Shown here: positions 24,976 through 33,008 of the stretch, piece after piece
Layout: the number at the start of each line of letters is the position of its first letter
How positions within the stretch are numbered: position 1 is the stretch's first letter
Assembly (NCBI GenBank): GCA_902785075.1
Contig: CACZXN010000017.1
Location: 1-46,709 of the forward strand
Reading direction: 5' to 3'
Origin: an uncultured Bacteroidales bacterium
GTDB taxonomy: Bacteria > Bacteroidota > Bacteroidia > Bacteroidales > Bacteroidaceae
Length of the DNA: 46,709 bases
Translations under genes and position numbers: made by a program
The notes under the pieces: model-generated
What the model was told of the DNA's origin: nothing
Databases searched by the model: none
Seen by the model: the letters and a program-made list of their open reading frames with translations, nothing else

Positions 24976-25788
24976 TTTTAATAGTGCTGCCATTTGCTGT
25001 TGCACTTCCTTTGCTTTCTCTGCAGCAACCTCAGCAAAACGCTCGGTGTTGTCGGCATAAATGATAGCACGTGATGAGTTGACAATGAGTCCGCAGTCCT
25101 TTGTCATCCCATATTTGCACACCTCTTCAAGACTACCTCCTTGGGCACCAATACCTGGTACCAAAAGGAAATGGTCGGGAACCACTTTGCGGATGTCTTC
25201 GAACATTTTACCTTGTGTGGCACCCACAACATACATCATTCTGTCGGCATCAGCCCATTGCTGGCTCTTCTTCAGTACCTTCTCAAACAGGCGTTCGCCC
25301 TCAGAGTCCTTTGTGAGTTGGAAGTCCTGACTACCTTTGTTGCTTGTCAAAGCCAATACGATGACCCACTTACCAGGATATTCAAGGAATGGAGTCACAC
25401 TATCTTCACCCATATATGGTGCAACAGTCAGAGCATCGACACCCATCTCTTCAAAGAAACAGCGTGCATACATCTTTGATGTATTGCCGATATCTCCTCG
25501 TTTCGCATCAGCTATGATGAAATGGTGGGGGTAGTTTGTCTGTAGATAACGGATTGTTTTATCGAGGCTTTTCCATCCGTCGAGCCCTCCGCACTCATAG
25601 AATGCGAGATTGGGTTTGTAAGCGATACAATAGGGGGCGGTAGCATCGATGATGGCTTTGTTGAAAGTATAGACGGGGTCATCGCTGCTTAGCAGATGCT
25701 GAGGAATCTTCTTGATATCTGTATCCAGTCCTACGCACAGAAATGAGCGTTTCTCTTTAATCTGTGAAATGAGTTCTTGTCTGTCCAT
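24970..25788 (-). CDS. pyrF: Orotidine-5'-phosphate decarboxylase (long, type-2 subfamily)
   Basis: The 272-residue enzyme carries the catalytic Asp-Lys-Asp motif in [13 protein letters not shown], and [14 protein letters not shown] near the start, with [16 protein letters not shown] for phosphate binding. It makes UMP from OMP, the last step of pyrimidine synthesis. The length of about 270 and the motif place it in the group also found in actinobacteria and myxobacteria. A minus-strand -7 box lies at 25825-25832, 37 nt before the ATG. uvrA and the M64 gene follow with only repeat-filled gaps, so cotranscription is possible. Confidence 0.96.
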   Translation of the reverse strand: MDRQELISQIKEKRSFLCVGLDTDIKKIPQHLLSSDDPVYTFNKAIIDATAPYCIAYKPNLAFYECGGLDGWKSLDKTIRYLQTNYPHHFIIADAKRGDIGNTSKMYARCFFEEMGVDALTVAPYMGEDSVTPFLEYPGKWVIVLALTSNKGSQDFQLTKDSEGERLFEKVLKKSQQWADADRMMYVVGATQGKMFEDIRKVVPDHFLLVPGIGAQGGSLEEVCKYGMTKDCGLIVNSSRAIIYADNTERFAEVAAEKAKEVQQQMAALLKE

Positions 25789-25824
25789 GATTGAGCGTTA
25801 AAACATTTTGTTTGAATGATTGTG

Positions 25825-25832
25825 CAAAGTTA
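25825..25832 (-). promoter_or_regulatory. -7 box of pyrF
   Basis: Minus-strand TAACTTTG lies 37 nt before the pyrF ATG, preceded by a T-rich tract. No clear -33 element. Confidence 0.55.
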
Positions 25833-25886
25833 CTAAAAAGTTTTTTCTTGACGTATGTCATGACTCTGTTTTTTGTCTGAATTCTA

Positions 25887-25961
25887 TAAAAAAAGATTGC
25901 TTATCTCACGATAGGCAACCTCATACTAACCTTAAAATAAATCTAATACCATGAAAAACAC
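25887..25961 (-). ncRNA. Candidate small RNA with its own promoter and terminator
   Basis: From the promoter at 25966-25997 a transcript would run leftward about 70-75 nt and end at an intrinsic terminator. The stem (plus 25895-25920) is GGTTGCCTATC/GATAAGCAATC on the minus strand, with one G-T pair, one mismatch and a GTGA loop, followed by seven T. The body is AU-rich. An ATG near its start opens only a very short ORF (MVLDLF-stop), so it is probably non-coding. It could instead be a terminated leader upstream of pyrF, but pyrF has its own -7 box. No known RNA family was recognised. Confidence 0.45.
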
Positions 25962-25965
25962 GATG

Positions 25966-25997
25966 CAAAGTTACGATTAAATCTTTATAACTACAAA
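25966..25997 (-). promoter_or_regulatory. Strong Bacteroidota promoter for the candidate small RNA
   Basis: On the minus strand TTTG (25997-25994), a 20-nt spacer and TAACTTTG (25973-25966) match both consensus elements. It lies between the methyltransferase gene and pyrF with no gene closely downstream, only the terminator at 25895-25920. Confidence 0.65.
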
Positions 25998-26051
25998 GAA
26001 AAAATAAGTAAAAATGCATGTTTTATGTTGTCAAACATAATTTGAGCTACT

Positions 26052-27230
26052 TTATTCTACATAAACTACCAGTCCTTTGAGATATTCCCCTTCTGGATGG
26101 AAGATGTTAATGGGATGATCGGCTGGTTGATGAAGTTGGTGCAGAATCCTGACATTACGTTTTGCTTGTGCAGCAGCGGTGAAGATTGCTGTGCGGAAAT
26201 TGTCTTTCGTCACAACCTGCGAACAACTGAATGTAAAGAGAATGCCGCCTGGTTGTATTTTTTCTAACGCTTTCTGGTTCAGACGTGAGTAGCCCTTAAG
26301 CGCATTACGCAGCGCGTCCTTATGTTTTGCAAATGCAGGAGGGTCAAGGATGATGAGGTCGTAGGGTGTCGACATGTTGTCGAGAAACTTAAATGCATCC
26401 TCAGCAAATGCTTTGTGACGTGGGTCGTTGGGATAGTTGAGTGCAACGTTGGCATTGGTCAGGTCGATTGCTTTCTGTGAAGAATCTACAGAATGGACAA
26501 GCTTTGCGCCTCCTCGCATTGCATAGAACGAGAAACCACCTGTGTAGCAGAACATGTTGAGCACATTGCGTCCTTTGGCATATTGCTCCAGCAGACTGCG
26601 ATTCTCGCGTTGGTCAACGAAGAACCCGGTTTTCTGACCTTTGAGCCAATCTACATGGAACTTGAGTCCATTCTCGATTGCGATGTCTTCCGAACTGCCT
26701 CCAAACAGAAATCCGTTTTCCTGGCCTAAATCTGCCTTGAACGGTAGGGTGGTCTCTGATTTATAAAAGATATTCTCTATTGTTGTGCCCATCACAGCTT
26801 TCAATGCTTCAGCGATGGTTGTTCGGTCAACGTGCATACCAACAGAATGTGCCTGCATTACTGCTGTCTTCCCATAGATGTCGATGACAAGTCCAGGTAG
26901 ATTATCACCCTCTCCATGTACCAGACGATAGGTGTTGTTGGAAGGACTTCCTACGACTCCGATACATTTCCTGACATCGTAGGCGGTAGTCAGACGTTTT
27001 TCATAAAAAAACTGATCGATGGGTTCCTGCTGGAATGAGAGTACACGAACCATGATGGAACCGATTTGGTAGTGGCCTGTGGCAATGAATTCTTTGTTGT
27101 TTGTGTACACTTCCACCACTTCGCCCTCTTCAGGTTCTTGGTCAAAATAACTGATTGCTCCTGAGAATACCCACGGATGGAATCGTTGCAGGGACTCTTC
27201 CTTTCCTCGTTTAAGATAGATTTTCTTCAT
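26052..27230 (-). CDS. rlmI: RlmI-like class I SAM-dependent 23S rRNA methyltransferase
   Basis: The 392-residue protein has an N-terminal PUA domain (about 1-75, YLKRGKEESLQRFHPWVFSG). A central domain and a Rossmann methyltransferase follow (about 190-390): FFVDQRENR, SAM motif VLNMFCYTGGFSFYAM, acidic VDSSQKAI, and LDPPAFAK. The architecture and length match RlmI/COG1092, which makes 5-methylcytosine in 23S rRNA; a related position or base is possible. It is the last gene of a leftward operon and overlaps the upstream exonuclease gene by 20 nt. Transcription may end well downstream, at the hairpin near 25895-25920. Confidence 0.88.
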   Translation of the reverse strand: MKKIYLKRGKEESLQRFHPWVFSGAISYFDQEPEEGEVVEVYTNNKEFIATGHYQIGSIMVRVLSFQQEPIDQFFYEKRLTTAYDVRKCIGVVGSPSNNTYRLVHGEGDNLPGLVIDIYGKTAVMQAHSVGMHVDRTTIAEALKAVMGTTIENIFYKSETTLPFKADLGQENGFLFGGSSEDIAIENGLKFHVDWLKGQKTGFFVDQRENRSLLEQYAKGRNVLNMFCYTGGFSFYAMRGGAKLVHSVDSSQKAIDLTNANVALNYPNDPRHKAFAEDAFKFLDNMSTPYDLIILDPPAFAKHKDALRNALKGYSRLNQKALEKIQPGGILFTFSCSQVVTKDNFRTAIFTAAAQAKRNVRILHQLHQPADHPINIFHPEGEYLKGLVVYVE

Positions 27231-27900
27231 GTTCTTCTTCGCTTGCGGCTGTATTGTCAGCCTGAGTTTCTGATTCGTTTTCGCTTTTCGTTATAATGAG
27301 ATGATAATCCTTACTTGTTTCAAGTCGCTGGAGTTCTTCGTGAATGCGGATACACGCCCATGCATCCAAAGCTGCGTAAGCTTTTTGTGCATCGGTGAGG
27401 AAATCGGCTTCCCAGTTGCTAAGTTGCTGTTTTTTGCTAATCATCTTGCCAAATAAGTTTGCATAGATCTTTTGAAGGCTGCAATCTTTGATACCGATTT
27501 GTGTTATCTCATTCTGCACATCGATGAACGTACCAGGCTGGAACATACGACGTTGACGCAATCCGTGAATATCGTCTTTCCACGACAGGGCTATCTTGAC
27601 AATGGTTTGGTCTTCTAATAGACGTACTAGCGAGGTGGGCAGTCCGATATGGTTGAGACGGAACAGGAAACAGGTATCGTAGGTTGCTACTTGTAGCAAG
27701 GCAACTTTATGGCTCACATAACGCTGAAAGACAGGGCGTGTCTCTGTATCGAATCCAAGGATGGATTGAGTCATGAGATAATTCACGGCCTTCTCTGCGT
27801 CGCGCTCTGTGGTGATGGTGTAGATGCGTCCTGTGAACACTTCTTTTGGCAGCGTACTGATTCGCTGTTTGTCGTATTTGTCGTATATCGTCTTAGTCAT
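27211..27900 (-). CDS. 3'-5' exonuclease of the RNase D-like DEDD family
   Basis: The 229-residue protein has DEDD motif 1 in ILGFDTETRP. A second-acidic segment ALSWKDDIHGLRQR follows, and motif 3 YAALDAWACIRIHEEL, with Tyr and Asp in DEDDy spacing. No HRDC domain follows, so it is shorter than RNase D and resembles stand-alone WRN-like or Bacteroidota exonucleases. The substrate may be DNA or RNA; its operon with recF and a DciA-like gene hints at DNA work. The ATG at 27900 is chosen over a TTG at 27903. It overlaps the DUF5063 gene by 8 nt and the methyltransferase gene by 20 nt. The C-terminus is Glu-rich. Confidence 0.87.
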   Translation of the reverse strand: MTKTIYDKYDKQRISTLPKEVFTGRIYTITTERDAEKAVNYLMTQSILGFDTETRPVFQRYVSHKVALLQVATYDTCFLFRLNHIGLPTSLVRLLEDQTIVKIALSWKDDIHGLRQRRMFQPGTFIDVQNEITQIGIKDCSLQKIYANLFGKMISKKQQLSNWEADFLTDAQKAYAALDAWACIRIHEELQRLETSKDYHLIITKSENESETQADNTAASEEEHEENLS

Positions 27901-28423
27901 CAATATCTGTAATAGTATACTTCACTTCGTGGATAGCACGAAGTACATTTACAAGTTTCTGTCCCCAATCGGTCCTGAAATTTTGGTTACACAGTTCAAG
28001 CGCACTCATCATCTCGTCCTCTACACCTTGTTTATATATATAGGCGAAGTTCTTGATGTCTTGGTAAATGTCTGCGAGGTTTTCGCTGATGGTCATCAGA
28101 ATGGGCTCGTCGCTGTATTTCATGTCATCGACAAACACATCGAGATAGTCATCCTTATCGGCCATGATGTAGGCAATATTGTTTCGGATGATGTCATAGT
28201 TCTCTTCTGTGACATAATCGGAAAGCATGTTGTCCGAATAAGTCTCATACTGAGGTAGTAGCGAGCCTTTCAAGTAGAGTAGGGGTAGCAGTTTGCTCAT
28301 CGTATCGACAAACTCTTCGCGGCTACGTCCTTCGGAATCTTCGAGGTAGGCACAGTATTGTACAGCTACCGTAACGAACTCTAATATGTCACGCTGATAT
28401 AAGGGGTTGTCTTGAGTTTTCAT
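27893..28423 (-). CDS. DUF5063 family protein
   Basis: This 176-residue acidic, helical protein has no signal or membrane segment. The segment FVTVAVQYCAYLEDSEG and the following LPLLYLKGSLLP resemble the DUF5063 family of Bacteroidota. It has no recognised catalytic motif, so the function is unknown. It is embedded in the leftward operon: it starts 6 nt after the DUF721 gene and its end overlaps the exonuclease start by 8 nt. A cytoplasmic role linked to replication, repair or RNA processing is conceivable from context only. Confidence 0.78.
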   Translation of the reverse strand: MKTQDNPLYQRDILEFVTVAVQYCAYLEDSEGRSREEFVDTMSKLLPLLYLKGSLLPQYETYSDNMLSDYVTEENYDIIRNNIAYIMADKDDYLDVFVDDMKYSDEPILMTISENLADIYQDIKNFAYIYKQGVEDEMMSALELCNQNFRTDWGQKLVNVLRAIHEVKYTITDIDD

Positions 28424-28429
28424 TTGTTT

Positions 28430-28720
28430 TTATATGAAATTGATATCTGTAATAACGTATGCACCAACGGCTTCGTTCAATCGCTGAACCATTTCCGAAC
28501 GATTCATCATCATGTCGTTTTTCAATGCAGCTGACTTGATTCTCACGTAGAGCGTTTGGTTTTTGATGAATAGCTCTCCTGTATAGTTGTTGATGGTTTT
28601 ACCCATCACTTCCGGCCATAATTCTATGAGCCGATGCTGATTGAGGGGCGTTTCCAGTCCAACTTCACGCAGGTAGGCGTTCAGCAGGTTGGTTATCGAT
28701 TCGGTCTTTCTACGTTCCAT
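28430..28720 (-). CDS. DUF721/DciA-like protein
   Basis: The 96-residue protein matches the DUF721 domain: a helical start, then LIELWPEVMGKTINNYTGEL and the strand LYVRIKSAALKNDMMM. DUF721 includes DciA, the widespread loader of the replicative helicase in bacteria without DnaC/DnaI. DciA usually has a KH-like N-terminal fold, which this short form appears to consist of. It is 6 nt behind recF, a common pairing in bacteria and supportive of a DNA replication role. The actual loader function here is inferred. Confidence 0.85.
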   Translation of the reverse strand: MERRKTESITNLLNAYLREVGLETPLNQHRLIELWPEVMGKTINNYTGELFIKNQTLYVRIKSAALKNDMMMNRSEMVQRLNEAVGAYVITDINFI

Positions 28721-28726
28721 AAGTTT

Positions 28727-29821
28727 CTATTCGTTGATAACGCCTCCTTTGACATTAAAAATCTTGTAATCGCCTTGCGAGCGTTCCAGGATTCTGTCGA
28801 GATTCTCGCGATTGGTATCTGTAATGAAGATTTGCCCGAATGCTTCGTCGGATGCGAGGTTGATGATTTGTTCCACACGATTCGCATCGAGTTTGTCGAA
28901 GATGTCATCGAACAACAGCAACGGGGTTGTTTTGCTGCCCGTCTGTTTCAGGAAGTTGAACTGTGCCAGCTTCAGACTGATGAGGTAAGTTTTGTTCTGA
29001 CCCTGCGAACCTTCACGTTTGATGGGGTAGTCACCCAGTGTCATTGTGAGGTCATCTTTATGAATGCCGTGCAGGCTGAATCCTACTGCGCGGTCTTTGG
29101 CTCTGTCACGTTGGATGACTTCCAGCAACGGGCCACGTTGGCAATGACTGGTATAGGTCAATCCAACCAGTTCGTGATTGCCTGAGATACGAGCATAGTA
29201 ATTTTGAAATACGGGTATGAACTCCGTGATGAACTCATTGCGCATCTTGTATATGGGCTCTCCGCAGTTTGCCATCACTTCTTCGTATGCGCTCATGATT
29301 TCTTCGTCGGGTTCTTCTTCTTGTTTCAATAGTATATTACGCTGTTGAAGCGCAGCATTATATCGCATCAACAGACTCATGTAAGTCGGGTTGTACTGAG
29401 AAATCACGATGTCCATGAAACGTCTGCGCTCATCGCTTCCTCCTAGAATCAGTTCATGGTCGTTAGGCGAAACAAGTATCAATGGAAGCAATCCGATATG
29501 TTCTGCCAGTTTCTTATAGGCTTTCTTGTTGCGTTTGAATTGTTTCTTTTGGTGCAGTTTCAGTCCACATGATACTTCTTCTGTATTTCCATTCAGATCG
29601 TACAGGCCCTGAATCATAAAGAATTCCTCACCGTGTCGCACGTTCTGCGAGTCAACGGCATTCGTGGCACTCTTGGTGAACGACAGGAAATAAATGGCAT
29701 CGAGCACATTGGTCTTTCCCTCTCCGTTACTGCCTACAAAACAGTTGATGTTGGGCGAGAAGTCAAGTTCGGCTTCCTTGATATTCTTATAGTTGAGGAT
29801 GGTGATGTGATTCAGTATCAT
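28727..29821 (-). CDS. recF: DNA replication and repair protein RecF
   Basis: The 364-residue protein starts MILNHITILNYKNIKEAELD and has Walker A GSNGEGKTNVLDAI (about 31-44). The DGSDERRRFMDIVISQ-like region reads GGSDERRRFMDIVIS, followed by a coiled middle, and the C-terminus has Walker B LLLFDDIFDKLD and ITDTNRENL, as in RecF. RecF is an SMC-like ATPase that loads RecA at gaps through RecOR. An 18-residue longer start (29875) would lie inside the preceding glycoside hydrolase gene, so 29821 is preferred. It follows that gene by 4 nt, an odd pairing, and precedes the DUF721 gene by 6 nt. Confidence 0.95.
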   Translation of the reverse strand: MILNHITILNYKNIKEAELDFSPNINCFVGSNGEGKTNVLDAIYFLSFTKSATNAVDSQNVRHGEEFFMIQGLYDLNGNTEEVSCGLKLHQKKQFKRNKKAYKKLAEHIGLLPLILVSPNDHELILGGSDERRRFMDIVISQYNPTYMSLLMRYNAALQQRNILLKQEEEPDEEIMSAYEEVMANCGEPIYKMRNEFITEFIPVFQNYYARISGNHELVGLTYTSHCQRGPLLEVIQRDRAKDRAVGFSLHGIHKDDLTMTLGDYPIKREGSQGQNKTYLISLKLAQFNFLKQTGSKTTPLLLFDDIFDKLDANRVEQIINLASDEAFGQIFITDTNRENLDRILERSQGDYKIFNVKGGVINE

Positions 29822-29825
29822 GATG

Positions 29826-32738
29826 TTATTTGTATTGTACCGTGATTGATTTGATGCGTTCACCCGTGTCTGCAACTGCAGCTTCGCGAGGGAAATAAAC
29901 GGGCATATTTTTTTGAATCGGTAGGATGCGTAGCGTCAGGCGTTTGGTAGTTTCAGGCAGTCGCCATAGGGCATACTGGAATTCCCGCCCGTTGTAGAAA
30001 TTGTCATCTATGAGTTTTTCTCCGTCATACAGCCGAGCACAATCGCCATAGTAGTGTATGCTTAACAGACCCTGATGATCGGCTGGCAGTTCGATGGTGT
30101 AGGTTGCCGCTTTCTCGAAATCGGCATCTGTTGGCTCTTCTGCCACTTTATTTGCTCCGATTGTAATTGTTCTTGATGGTGCAGCCTCTTGTGTTTTGGT
30201 ATAATTGAGCGCTTGTTGGGCCTTCTGCGTTTGTAGCTCGTCAAGAAACAATTTCCCAGCTGTGTCCGAGTCGAGGAGATAGATATTTTTATAGACGGGT
30301 TGTTGTGTACCTTTTGCTTTTAGGTTTCTAAGCACTTTTCCGTCTATGGCTAATTCTGTCGCGATACCCTCAATTTGTTCCATGTAGATCTTGCCATCAC
30401 GTCTGGCAATTAGTTGTGCTGTTGCATAGCGGATGCCATCGATGTTGACGGGGAAGATGCAAACTGTGTTCGCGGGAATGGTGATGGGTTTCTCGGGAAA
30501 CTTCATTCCGCTCACCTCGAATTGAACGCCGGTTTTGGCTTTCAGATTTTGAAAGCGTTCGTAATTGTTGACGAAGACAAAAGCGGAACCGTTTTTCTCA
30601 CGATACGACCAGCGCAGGAACGAGTCGTCACCTTGACGGATGGTCTGGGGATTGGGGTAAACGGTCTGCATCGGTGCCAGTTCGGTTGCGTAGTCATCGA
30701 TGAACAGATGCAACTTTCGCAACAGATAGAAATGGGGATTGCGTTGCCCAAATTCATTGAGGGGGGCCTGAAAATCATAGGTCATCACAGGCAGGTCATT
30801 GTAATTGGTGGCGATGGTCTTCTGGGTTTCGTTCAGGTAGGTCAGTTTGCCTTCGGGATTGGTTCCTCCATGATACATGTAATAGCCCAGCAGGTTGCTG
30901 CCGCTACCGAGCTTCACAACTGCCATTGAATAGGCATCTTCGGGGTAGAGATAGACGCGACGATGATATGAGGTCATCATGCCGCCTCCCAATTCACAGG
31001 TAAAATAGGGGTATTTCTGTGTCTGTTCCTGTTTTTCGTTCCCATCATATTTCAGCTGCTCACTGGCGATTGCGGTCGAAGAGCGTCCTTCATGAAAGTT
31101 GAAGGCTTTGTAGTAGTCGCCAACACCTTCCTGAATGCTGCGGTCCCAGAATCCATCGGCGTAGTCGCCATAGAGCGGAATCATCTCTCCGAACGGAACG
31201 GGTGTAGCCAGTTCGGGCCATCCGGTTCTGGTGTAGAAAGGTAATTCGAATCCAATCGTTTTGGCAATGTCTTTCAGCGCCATGAGATAAGAGCCATGTC
31301 CACGATATTCATTATCGAATTGGGCTGCGATGACAGGTCCTCCATCTTTCCACTGCAATCCTTGAACCTGCGTGAATATCTGTCGATAGTATTTCTCGGT
31401 GTAGCCAAGAAATATTTTGTCTTCACTTCGTGTTTTACACCCTTTTGCAAACACCCAGTCGGGAATGCCGCCGTTTCTTGCTTCTCCGTGACAGAATGGA
31501 CCTATACGTAGCACAACAGGCATTTGTTCTTCTTTGCATATTTCCAGAAATGTCCGCAGATTGCGTTGTCCGCTCCAGTCGTATTGGCCTTCGATTTCTT
31601 CAATATGGTTCCAAAAGACATAGCAGGCTAGCATGGTGATGCCACCGGCTTTCATTTGCTTCACTTCATGTTGCCATTCTTCTGCGGGGATACGCGAATA
31701 GTGTATTTCACCCATAGCTGGAATCACACGCAGTCCTCCAATCATCAGGCTGTGGGCATCCCATTTCACTGCTGCCCCCAACTTCTGGTCGTGCTTCAAA
31801 AGCGTTTTCAGGTAGCACTCGTCAACCTTGAAGGCGGTCCCGTGACGGATTCCTTGGGGGAAACTCACTTCGTCCGACACATCTTTCCAAGTGTGTCCAT
31901 GGTCGGTCGAACGGACTGCCCCATATCGTTTGTTCCGATACATGTCAAAATATACATATAAGGTGTCTCCGACGTAGAGTGGGGCTGGCCCTTCCGCCCA
32001 ATAGTTGCCTGTGATTGGCGCCGACACCTCTACGGGGAATCCTTTCCTGATGTCATTTGTCCGTGTCACCCGAATGTTCTTCTCGGCAGGTGCCGAGTTT
32101 TCGTTTTTCACCACCATAATCAGTTCCTTCGTGACCGGATCTTTGGCTATTGCTGCATCGATGGCACTGAAGGTGGGGTTGAAAAACATTCGGGTCTTCG
32201 TGAACGTTTTGAAGTCCTTTGTGGTTGTACAATAGATGCGATGGTTCCATTGCTTCTCCGATTCACTTGTCGGTACATAGCTGTGCCGTCCCGGGATGGT
32301 GGTTGCCCAGAAGATATAGAATGTTTTCGACGGCTCGTCATAGAACAGTTCGGGTGCCCAGCTGTTCGTGGCAGTCGGTTCGTCTTTCATCACCGGAATT
32401 GCCACCTGCTCGCTCCAATTTATCAAGTCTTTCGATGACGCATAGCCTATAATCTGGTCATACCAGCTCGATGTCCACACCATGTGGAACGTGCCGTCGG
32501 GTCCTTGTACAATGCTGGGGTCGCGCAACAGCCGGTCTTTGCCTACAGTGGGAACCATCAGCGGCTGATTGTCGTTGAGGGCTGTCCAGGTCTTGCCGTC
32601 GTAGCTGTAGGCGAGATGCAGACCGCTGCGTTCGCCCCTGAAATATGAAAAGAGGTACACATCTTTCGCTACGGCCGCCATTGTCGAGCCGAACATCATC
32701 AAGATGACCAAAATGAGTCTAATCGTTTGCTTGTTCAT
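29826..32738 (-). CDS. GH43-GH35 fusion: secreted two-domain glycoside hydrolase
   Basis: The 970-residue protein has a signal peptide (1-24). The first half (about 26-308) is a GH43-like five-bladed propeller with LRDPSIVQGPDG (Asp73), NSWAPELF (Glu130) and WAEGPAPLYVGD. The second half (about 325-970) is a GH35-type beta-galactosidase, with acid/base Glu477 in AQFDNEYRGHG, nucleophile Glu582 in FTCELGGGM, and a C-terminal beta-rich region. The joint is around residues 303-330 without obvious linker or frameshift. It probably removes arabinose/xylose-like and galactose residues from one glycan such as arabinogalactan, but this is inferred. A -7 box lies at 32762-32769. recF begins 4 nt after it. 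Confidence 0.88.
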   Translation of the reverse strand: MNKQTIRLILVILMMFGSTMAAVAKDVYLFSYFRGERSGLHLAYSYDGKTWTALNDNQPLMVPTVGKDRLLRDPSIVQGPDGTFHMVWTSSWYDQIIGYASSKDLINWSEQVAIPVMKDEPTATNSWAPELFYDEPSKTFYIFWATTIPGRHSYVPTSESEKQWNHRIYCTTTKDFKTFTKTRMFFNPTFSAIDAAIAKDPVTKELIMVVKNENSAPAEKNIRVTRTNDIRKGFPVEVSAPITGNYWAEGPAPLYVGDTLYVYFDMYRNKRYGAVRSTDHGHTWKDVSDEVSFPQGIRHGTAFKVDECYLKTLLKHDQKLGAAVKWDAHSLMIGGLRVIPAMGEIHYSRIPAEEWQHEVKQMKAGGITMLACYVFWNHIEEIEGQYDWSGQRNLRTFLEICKEEQMPVVLRIGPFCHGEARNGGIPDWVFAKGCKTRSEDKIFLGYTEKYYRQIFTQVQGLQWKDGGPVIAAQFDNEYRGHGSYLMALKDIAKTIGFELPFYTRTGWPELATPVPFGEMIPLYGDYADGFWDRSIQEGVGDYYKAFNFHEGRSSTAIASEQLKYDGNEKQEQTQKYPYFTCELGGGMMTSYHRRVYLYPEDAYSMAVVKLGSGSNLLGYYMYHGGTNPEGKLTYLNETQKTIATNYNDLPVMTYDFQAPLNEFGQRNPHFYLLRKLHLFIDDYATELAPMQTVYPNPQTIRQGDDSFLRWSYREKNGSAFVFVNNYERFQNLKAKTGVQFEVSGMKFPEKPITIPANTVCIFPVNIDGIRYATAQLIARRDGKIYMEQIEGIATELAIDGKVLRNLKAKGTQQPVYKNIYLLDSDTAGKLFLDELQTQKAQQALNYTKTQEAAPSRTITIGANKVAEEPTDADFEKAATYTIELPADHQGLLSIHYYGDCARLYDGEKLIDDNFYNGREFQYALWRLPETTKRLTLRILPIQKNMPVYFPREAAVADTGERIKSITVQYK

Positions 32739-32761
32739 GTGCAGTTGATTAATTATTGGTG

Positions 32762-32769
32762 CAAAGTTA
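32762..32769 (-). promoter_or_regulatory. -7 box of the GH43-GH35/recF operon
   Basis: Minus-strand TAACTTTG lies 23 nt before the ATG at 32738. It is the only clear promoter for the six-gene operon that ends with the methyltransferase, although internal promoters would be hidden in coding sequence. Confidence 0.6.
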
Positions 32770-32842
32770 CGAAAAAAAATGAAAAAATAAAGAAAAATAA
32801 AGAAAATGGTAATTGGTAAATGGTCAAATCGTAAATAATTAT

Positions 32843-32850
32843 TATCTTTG
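32843..32850 (+). promoter_or_regulatory. -7 box of tRNA-Gly
   Basis: TATCTTTG lies 12 nt before the first base of the tRNA, so the 5' leader is only a few nucleotides long. Confidence 0.6.
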
Positions 32851-32862
32851 CAGTCGAAAATC

Positions 32863-32935
32863 GCGGTAATAGCTCAGTTGGCAGAGCGTTGGCTTCCCAA
32901 GCCGAAGGTCGCGGGTTCGAGCCCCGTTTACCGCT
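32863..32935 (+). tRNA. tRNA-Gly (anticodon CCC)
   Basis: The 73-nt cloverleaf has acceptor GCGGTAA/TTACCGC, a D arm with AGCTCAGTTGGCAGAGC, an anticodon loop TTCCCAA giving CCC, and a T arm with GGTTCGAGCCC. The discriminator is T and no CCA is encoded. It reads the GGG codon. Confidence 0.96.
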
Positions 32936-33008
32936 CTACAATGCGGAGGCAACTTTACATTTTCTGTTTTCGAATGTAACTCACATTTATTTTTAATTTG
33001 TTAAAGCT

